A stretch of DNA of 64,000 bases from Tamarix chinensis (lineage: Eukaryota > Streptophyta > Magnoliopsida > Caryophyllales > Tamaricaceae). Positions 58,006 through 64,000 of this stretch are shown here, one piece after another; the first letter of the stretch is position 1; every line of letters begins with the position of its first letter. The notes below the pieces were generated by a model. That model saw only the letters and a list, made by a program, of their open reading frames with translations, did no database searches and was not told where the DNA came from. Position numbers and translations under genes: made by a program. The stretch is taken from positions 110,228,688 to 110,292,687 of the forward strand of contig CM060175.1 of the NCBI GenBank assembly GCA_030549775.1. The letters are read 5' to 3'.

Positions 58006-59490
58006 TAAAGTTTTGGGATTAAGAAATTGGTTTAAGGCTAAAAATGATTTCTCGATATTATAATCGAATTAGGGAATTAATAATGTAGGATTAGGCTAAG
58101 CAAATTTTGGGGGTATTACACTAAGGGTAGGCTAATATCACATGTGTAAGACATTGTATTTAGACCTTGAATTTTGGGTACTTCATCAATAATATTATTT
58201 TAATGATGGTTAAAAAAATTTGGTGATCAAATGAGTACCAGGGTATAAGTTATGGTTGACTTGTGAGAATGAGGGTTTCTTAGGAGGGATGTGGTGTTTT
58301 TTTATAGAGAAGTATGTCATTATTCATGTAGTTGTACTTTATATGTTTCAAATGATTATGTTAAGATATATATTGTTTTATTTTTATTCTTACATATGTG
58401 TCTATATGAGGACCTTGAGCAATACTACTTTGAATAAGATACTAATTACTTAAAGATGAAGAATAAGTGGGTTGGGGGCGAGGTGTTATATGTTCGTTCT
58501 ATCAAACGATAATAACGACTTAGGTGTGTTTTTTTTCTAACAGGTTTAATAGAAAAATCCATTAATTTAAGAATAGTAGGGTTCCTAAGCTAAAAGTAAA
58601 CTAGAATATGATCTTGAGATAAGCAATAATGAATAAGATATTAATCAGTAAAAGTGAAAGATTATGTAAGTCAGGACTGAGGTATTGGGTCCATTCTACT
58701 ATACAATAATAGTGGCTTAGGTGTGTTTCAAACTATTCTACCAGTTTAAGAATTGTGGTCAAGTGTGTTTAGCCTTGAGATATGTTGAATCCATTCTATC
58801 TAACGATAATAGTGACTCAAGTGTATTATCCTTGAGAGGTGCTTCAGACTATTCCATTGATCTAAGAATAATGAGGTCTTTGAATTCAACATATTAAAAA
58901 TATGGATTATGATTGTAATTAATGATGGGTTTCTAGAATTAATATTATCTTACATTATGTTAACATGCTTACTTATGCTTCTATATGATTTATGTTATAT
59001 GTAACTTCGTTATAGCTGTATTTTTACCTTACTCAATACGTAGTATACTAATCATCATTTTCATAAGTGCTACTCATTTCTACAAATAGAGGACTAGAGT
59101 GAGTTTATGTAGGTCATTGAGAACCCGCTAGAAGATTATGCTACTTATGATGCTTTGATTGGATAAGAGTGATTATATATTATGTATGTGGTTGGGATCA
59201 AAGAGTTATGTTATATGGTTCCTTATTTTAACTTGGAAACCTTTTGGGATTAGTTGTCTAGGGTATTCCTTTATATATTTGAATATTATAATCAGATTTA
59301 TCCTCTAAAATCCTTATCTATATTTATGAAAGTATCCTCATTTTATATTCATTATGTTTCATTTTCTAATTTGTTTTGACTTGTAATTGATTGATAATGG
59401 TTTGAAGGCTAGACTTATGTGAATCAGGTAACACCCATTTATGCTTTTGTTTAAATGAATTTTTTTAGTGCTAAATTTTGGGGTTTTATA
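58006..59490 (+). mobile_element. fragments of family A-like LTR ends
   Basis: Two unit-like 3' ends follow one another: GCAAATTTTGGGGGTATTACA ending near 58120, and GCTAAATTTTGGGGTTTTATA ending near 59487. Between them, 58628-58720 resembles the copy 4 text before its satellite (GAATAAGATAT...AGTGAAAGAT). Degenerate CCATTCTA...AATAGTGG units follow. Neither piece has a clear 5' end. Confidence 0.45.
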
Positions 59491-59499
59491 AAGAGAGAG

Positions 59500-61268
59500 A
59501 GAGGGTAGGTGAGAATGTTCCTCAAAAAGTGATTTTAGGGGATTTTAAGTTAAATAAATCATAGAATAATATAAATAACTTCAAAATATTTTCCAAGCAA
59601 CAAAATATGTTTATTAGACAATAGAGATATTGATTAGAATTTTTCATAAAAATTGGAAGGATATATCATGTACTTATTTAGTTGAGAGATATGGAAGACA
59701 TTATGCACCCACAAAAGCTTTATAGGTAAGGCTAATTTGTAGGTAACCTCCTTAACTTAGTCCATAACCTCATAAGAGCCGATGTACCTCAGGTTATACT
59801 TTTTCTTCCAACCAAATTGCATTACACCATTGGTGGATTAAAACTTTATAAGGAATTAGGTACCCACGTCATACCCATTTGTCCTCTTCCACAAATTTGT
59901 GTTGCTCTTTTGACAATCCTGTGTATCCCTCATGTAATATTACATCAACTTAATCTGTTTAGTTGTATCCTTCTCCATCTTGGGCTTTAACATAATTATC
60001 TTACTTGAGTCACTTGAACATAGGAAACTATGTCACTTCCCCCATAAAGTGCCTCAAAAGATGGCATCCCTATGCTTGCATGATGATTGATGTTGTAGGA
60101 AAACCCAATTAGATCTAAGTGATCCTCCTAACCACGTTGAAACTCAAGTACTTATGTTTGAAACATAACTTCTAAAGTTTGAATAGTATCTATATGTCTG
60201 TATCTAGATAGGAGGAGATACTCGTCTTTAGGTGTTTCTTGAAAGGTTCTTACAAATTTTATCAGAAGTGTAATAAGAATATGGAGTATCATTTTAATAT
60301 AAAACCCTTAGATACCCCTCTATACCACACCACATACTTCCTATAAGCATTGGCTAATTGCTCCATACTCCAGATTGACTTCATCGATATGAATGTTGTT
60401 GAAGTGGTTAACAAGTCAATTATAACCCAGACTAAGTTTAAATCACTATGAGTGCTCAACAATCTAACCATAAAAACTTATGAGATTCTATCCCACTTCT
60501 GAATAAGAACCTCTAGTGATTGAAAAAACTTAAATAAATATTTATGTCCAATCTTAACCTTTTGACAAGTTAAACATCTAACCACAAAGTCCACTACTTT
60601 CCATTTCATATAGCTCCACCGGTGGATCTTCTTCAAGTCCTTATGTAACTTATCCCCTCTCAAGTGAATGAAATAAGGTGAATTATAAAATTACTCAATA
60701 ATCTTCCTATTAAGCTCAACAAAAATTTGAAGAACCTAACATCTGCCTCAAAATATGATGTTGCTATCCTTATGAATCTAGAACCTGTTGGCTCTACCCT
60801 CAACCATCTCTATCAAATCCTCTCAAGCTTGAGATCACAAGGCTAACTAGATTAGATCTCATCAAATATAGTTGGTGTTATTGTGAAAGTTCTTATCCTC
60901 ATTTTAAGATCAACAAGCCATATGATTTCTATACCCTTGTACTAGATCTATTACCAAATCTAATCTAAAATTACCATTGAACCCAGAGAGTGTGATGTCT
61001 TCCTACTGATACACTTGTATTACCCTCATGGTAGGTCAAATTTAATTTGTAATCATTTACCAACTCAAACCATATCCACCATCTCATATTGAGATTTTGC
61101 TAAGTGAAGTTTTATTTGAGGCTCTTATGGTTAGTGAAGATATTACACTACATCCCATACAAATAATTTCTCAAAATCTTTAAGGCAAAGAACATAAAGA
61201 CTAGCTTAATATTGTGAGTTTGAGAGTTATATTCATGCTCTTTCAAGTGTTGAGAAGCATATGTCATT
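59500..61268 (-). pseudogene. Ty3/gypsy pol remnant (RNase H and integrase), cut at 61268
   Basis: On the minus strand, 61260-61120 gives KEHEYNSQTHNIKLVFMFFA and TNHKSLK, the RNase H region. At 60663-60478 come HKDLKKIHRWSYMKWKVVDF and CLTCQKVK, the HHCC zinc part of integrase. At 60471-60289 come integrase-core pieces (NLVWVIIDLLTTSTTFISMK). Near 59810-59700 YNLRYIGSYEVMD and LALPIKLLWVHNVFHIS mark the integrase C-terminus. The order fits a Del/Tekay-like gypsy. Stops are frequent. The upstream part (reverse transcriptase) is separated by family A copy 4. Confidence 0.8.
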
Positions 61269-62057
61269 TGAAATGCCCCGAAAATTTCTAATTTTAATAA
61301 ATTATTTTCAAATGATGTTTATTAGAAGAATTATTTAAATAAATTATTTTTATTAAAATAAATTGAATTAATTAGGGCAGACCAAGAATAAATTTATAAG
61401 TATTTTAATTAGGAGGAATTTGGGTATTTTAACTTTTAAAGATTTTAATTTGGGAATTTATTTAAAGAAATTATTTTATTTAAAATAAGAAGGAGAAAAT
61501 AGTTTTTAATTAATAAAAATTTTATAAATAATCTAATTGAAGAAAATTAGGGTGTTTTACTAATTCAAAATAGAATTTATGGAAAATATTTATAAAAAAA
61601 AACCCTAAACTAGCCTAAAAAGGAAATTTAATATTTTTATTAAATAAATTATTTTATTTTAAATACCCAAAATATTCTAATTAATTTATTTAAACCCAAA
61701 ACTTTTTTTTTTCTTCCTTTTTCCTTTTTCCTCTTTCTTTTTCTTTTCTCCTTTCCTTCTTCCTTCTTCCTCCTTCCTCCTCCGTCGACGCTGCTGCACC
61801 TTTCGACCCCGTCAATGGCATCTCCGGATACGGTGATTAATACCGGCCGTTTCTTGCCTCATTGTCTTCCTATTAACTCCAGAAATAAATTTGCATAATT
61901 ATTCGGCGTTAAATCTCGCCCGTTTCCTCTCCCCAGCCTCGCGAAATTCCGAAATATACCAAACGATACCCGATCGTTTTCCGCCGCCGGCTGCCCAAAT
62001 TCTCGCACCCTCTAGCTTCCTCCCAACCCCCAAAACCCTATTTTACCATCTTCAATC

Positions 62058-62066
62058 TATAAATAG
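62058..62066 (+). promoter_or_regulatory. TATA box of family A copy 4
   Basis: TATAAATAG, followed closely by C-rich leader. The same nonamer in the same context is found in copies 1, 2 and 3 on the minus strand (43186, 47268, 55318). Confidence 0.7.
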
Positions 62067-62523
62067 CCTCGTGGTAGGAGTTGTGGAAGATTTTCTTCCT
62101 CGAAAACCCTCGACGAAGGCTGCCACCACCGAGACTTTAGACGCCAATTTCTCCACCGTTAGCCAACCTCAGCGCCACAGAAACATTTCATTTTCTTCCC
62201 TGAAAGTCACTATAATTAACTAAACCATTTTCACCTCTCGATTCTTCTTGTACGGGCCTCCATAGCCGTGCCAAATCGACTGCCTGTCTCGCCTGAATTT
62301 TTATCCCGAGACCCTTAAGTCGCCGTCCGCCGCCGTTTCCGCCACTTCCACTGCCATCTGAACCACCCAAAAACTCTCTATAATCCTCCTCTACCGAACC
62401 ATAACCTTATTATAATTTTTCCCTTGCTATTCCTCTCTTGTGCTTCATCTTTTCACTCTTAGACCCATTTTCCGGCCACCGCCGTGCACCACCGCCGGTG
62501 CCGCCACTTCCTGCCAACTCAAG

Positions 62524-62679
62524 GTGAAACCCTAGACCATCTTAACCCTTTTCCCTATTTATTGTAAATTATTCTGTTTTTATTTTAGTTATTTGTATTT
62601 AGTGGATTATAATAATTATTTCTTTTCTAACAATAATATTATTATTTAATATGATAGTTATACTAAATTTTATTTGCAG
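62524..62679 (+). other. candidate leader intron 1 of family A copy 4
   Basis: Donor CTCAAG/GTGAAACC and acceptor TTTTATTTGCAG/GG bound 156 bases. The corresponding pairs in copies 1-3 give 153, 161 and 161 bases. Confidence 0.55.
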
Positions 62680-62996
62680 GGTAGGAAGTAGTAATAAAAT
62701 AATTTTATTGTTAGTTTCGAATTTTAAGTTATTAATTGAATTATTATATGATTATTATCGTTATTATTATTATTATTAATATATTATAATTATTAGAATA
62801 ATTATTATTATTATGTTATTATTTATTCTGGAAAATATGAGACCCTATTGTTATATTAATATTCGCACTTTGTTGTTTCAGAATGTTTAAGTCTACTTTT
62901 ATTAACCATTAGTAATATTATCTTTATTTATAACATTTAGTCATTATCATTATTATTATTATTATTAGTATTATTTTATCTTTATAATATTATTTT

Positions 62997-63024
62997 GGTG
63001 AAGGGTAGAAACCCTTATATCACC
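62997..63024 (+). other. conserved 28-nt hairpin, copy 4
   Basis: GGTGAAGGGTAGAAACCCT followed by TATATCACC, identical to the copies on the minus strand at 42142, 46129 and 54202. Confidence 0.8.
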
Positions 63025-63394
63025 CTTTTTATTTTGAATTACATTAGTTTTATTTTCTACTAGTATGTTGTAGAGTAAATTCTAATATAATATTAAAAAA
63101 AAAATAATAAGGTCTTGGGATAATTTAGAAATAATAGCATTCTTAGGAAAAGCCTAATTCTAGTATTTTTCCCAAAGTAGGTGAGCCTTTTCAAAACTCT
63201 CAAGAGGTATAGGAGCTTGCTCTAAGACCGGTGACATTTTAGGTAAGGGGTGCTAAGGCCATACTTGAATTATGTGATTTTATGCTATGTATGTCATATG
63301 ATGTTAATTATAGTGTCTCTTGTGTGAATATTGTATAGTTGTTTATACAGCATGAGTATGAAATGGAAATATGTTGTACGTGGAGTTAGGATTT

Positions 63395-63660
63395 GCATGG
63401 AAATATGTTGTACGTGGAGTTAGGATTTTGCATAGGAGTTAGGGTTTGCATGGAAATATGTTGTACGTGGAGTTAGGATTTGCAAGGAAATATGTTGTAT
63501 GTGGAGTTAGGATTTTGCATAGGAGTTAGGGTTTGCATGGAAACGTGTTTTACGTGGAATTAGGGTTTGCATGGAACTATGTTTTACGGGGAGTTAGGGT
63601 TCGCATGTGAGTATGGTTTGTGTGGGGATTAGGGTTTGATTGGAAGGGTATTTTACGTGG
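63395..63660 (+). repeat. tandem array with TAGGGTTTGCATGG units, copy 4
   Basis: Units of about 40-50 bases contain GGAGTTAGGATTTGCATGGA and GTTGTACGTGGAGTTAGG, with telo-box-like TTAGGGTTT and RY-like TGCATG. Confidence 0.85.
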
Positions 63661-63774
63661 AGCTAGGATTGTATAGTGTTGATCATGCATATCTAGGATA
63701 TTATCTAGGATGAAGTTGTTGAATAAGATACTTAAGATACTAATCATTTAAAGTGAAAGATCATTGAGATGGGA

Positions 63775-64000
63775 CCAACCGATCCACCGGTTCGGAATAG
63801 TGGTTAGGGTGTTACCCTATGTGTGACCGATCCACCGGCTATAATAGTGGTTAGGACATGATGTCCTATGCGAAACCGATCCACCGGTTATAATAGTGGG
63901 GGTTCCCGAGCTCAATAAAAATAAACCATAGTTTGCAAGGTACCTAAAAGATACTAATTACTTACAGTGGAACACCATGCGAACCGGGGCCAACCGATCC
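63775..64000 (+). repeat. CCGATCCACCGG satellite, copy 4
   Basis: Four cores of ACCGATCCACCGG or a close variant are followed by ATAATAGTGG. The last core is cut by the window end. Confidence 0.85.

Larger units (their letters stand above)
61269..64000 (+). mobile_element. family A copy 4, running off the window
   Basis: It starts TGAAATGCCCCGAAAATTTC directly inside the gypsy RNase H frame, preceded by TCATT. The TATA box is at 62058-62066. A C-rich leader, candidate intron 1 (62524-62679), hairpin (62997-63024), a second donor TTTTAG/GTAAGG at 63243, the CATGCA/AAACCCTA-type array (63395-63660) and the CCGATCCACCGG satellite (63775 to the end) follow. This plus-strand copy shows the family order most clearly. 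Confidence 0.8.

Overview
The window is plant nuclear DNA from a eudicot. Two ordinary spliced host genes can be read, and almost everything else is transposable elements, many of them inserted into one another. Support for a plant: GT-AG introns in a gene of the plant vacuolar cationic amino acid transporter family, plant-type LINE, CACTA, Ty1/copia and Ty3/gypsy proteins, tRNA-Met-type primer sites, and long AT-rich stretches. The species cannot be named from this sequence.

Layout. 1-1842 is the promoter and 5' leader of a CAT2/CAT4-type amino acid transporter. Its 14 coding exons run 1843-14353 (+) and give an unbroken 645-residue frame. The twelfth intron (6055-13488, 7.4 kb) is swollen by a decayed CACTA (En/Spm) transposon whose TNP2 transposase remnant lies on the minus strand, and that element is itself interrupted by LTR-like sequence. 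The convergent minus-strand gene 27901-15375 encodes a small 154-residue protein with one C-terminal membrane segment. It has four exons, one of only 17 nt. Its 11.4-kb last intron holds a LINE (15652-26079, 14-bp target duplication), and the LINE holds a 6.3-kb solo-LTR-like unit (18770-25092, perfect TTATT duplication). 28-33 kb is AT-rich with degenerate repeats.

From 33110 to about 58005 lies one minus-strand copia element (copia-2) that has been opened twice. A plus-strand copia (copia-1, 35112-48691, AAAAC duplication) sits in its reverse transcriptase region. A 4.7-kb solo-LTR-like unit (51611-56359) sits in its gag region. Copia-1's own 3' LTR is in turn split by a 7.8-kb insertion (40415-48173) made of two head-to-tail copies of the same LTR-like unit with no internal domain between them. 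Beyond 58 kb come LTR fragments, a dead Ty3/gypsy pol on the minus strand, and a further LTR-like unit that starts at 61269 and runs off the window.

The most interesting content is this large LTR-like family, called family A here: five long copies plus fragments. Its copies share 5-bp target duplications, TG...CA ends, unusually long imperfect inverted termini and a TATA box. They also share splice-signal pairs in the same places, an almost unchanged 28-nt hairpin inside fast-changing TAA repeats, and arrays that mix telo-box-like and RY-like motifs. None has a readable protein.
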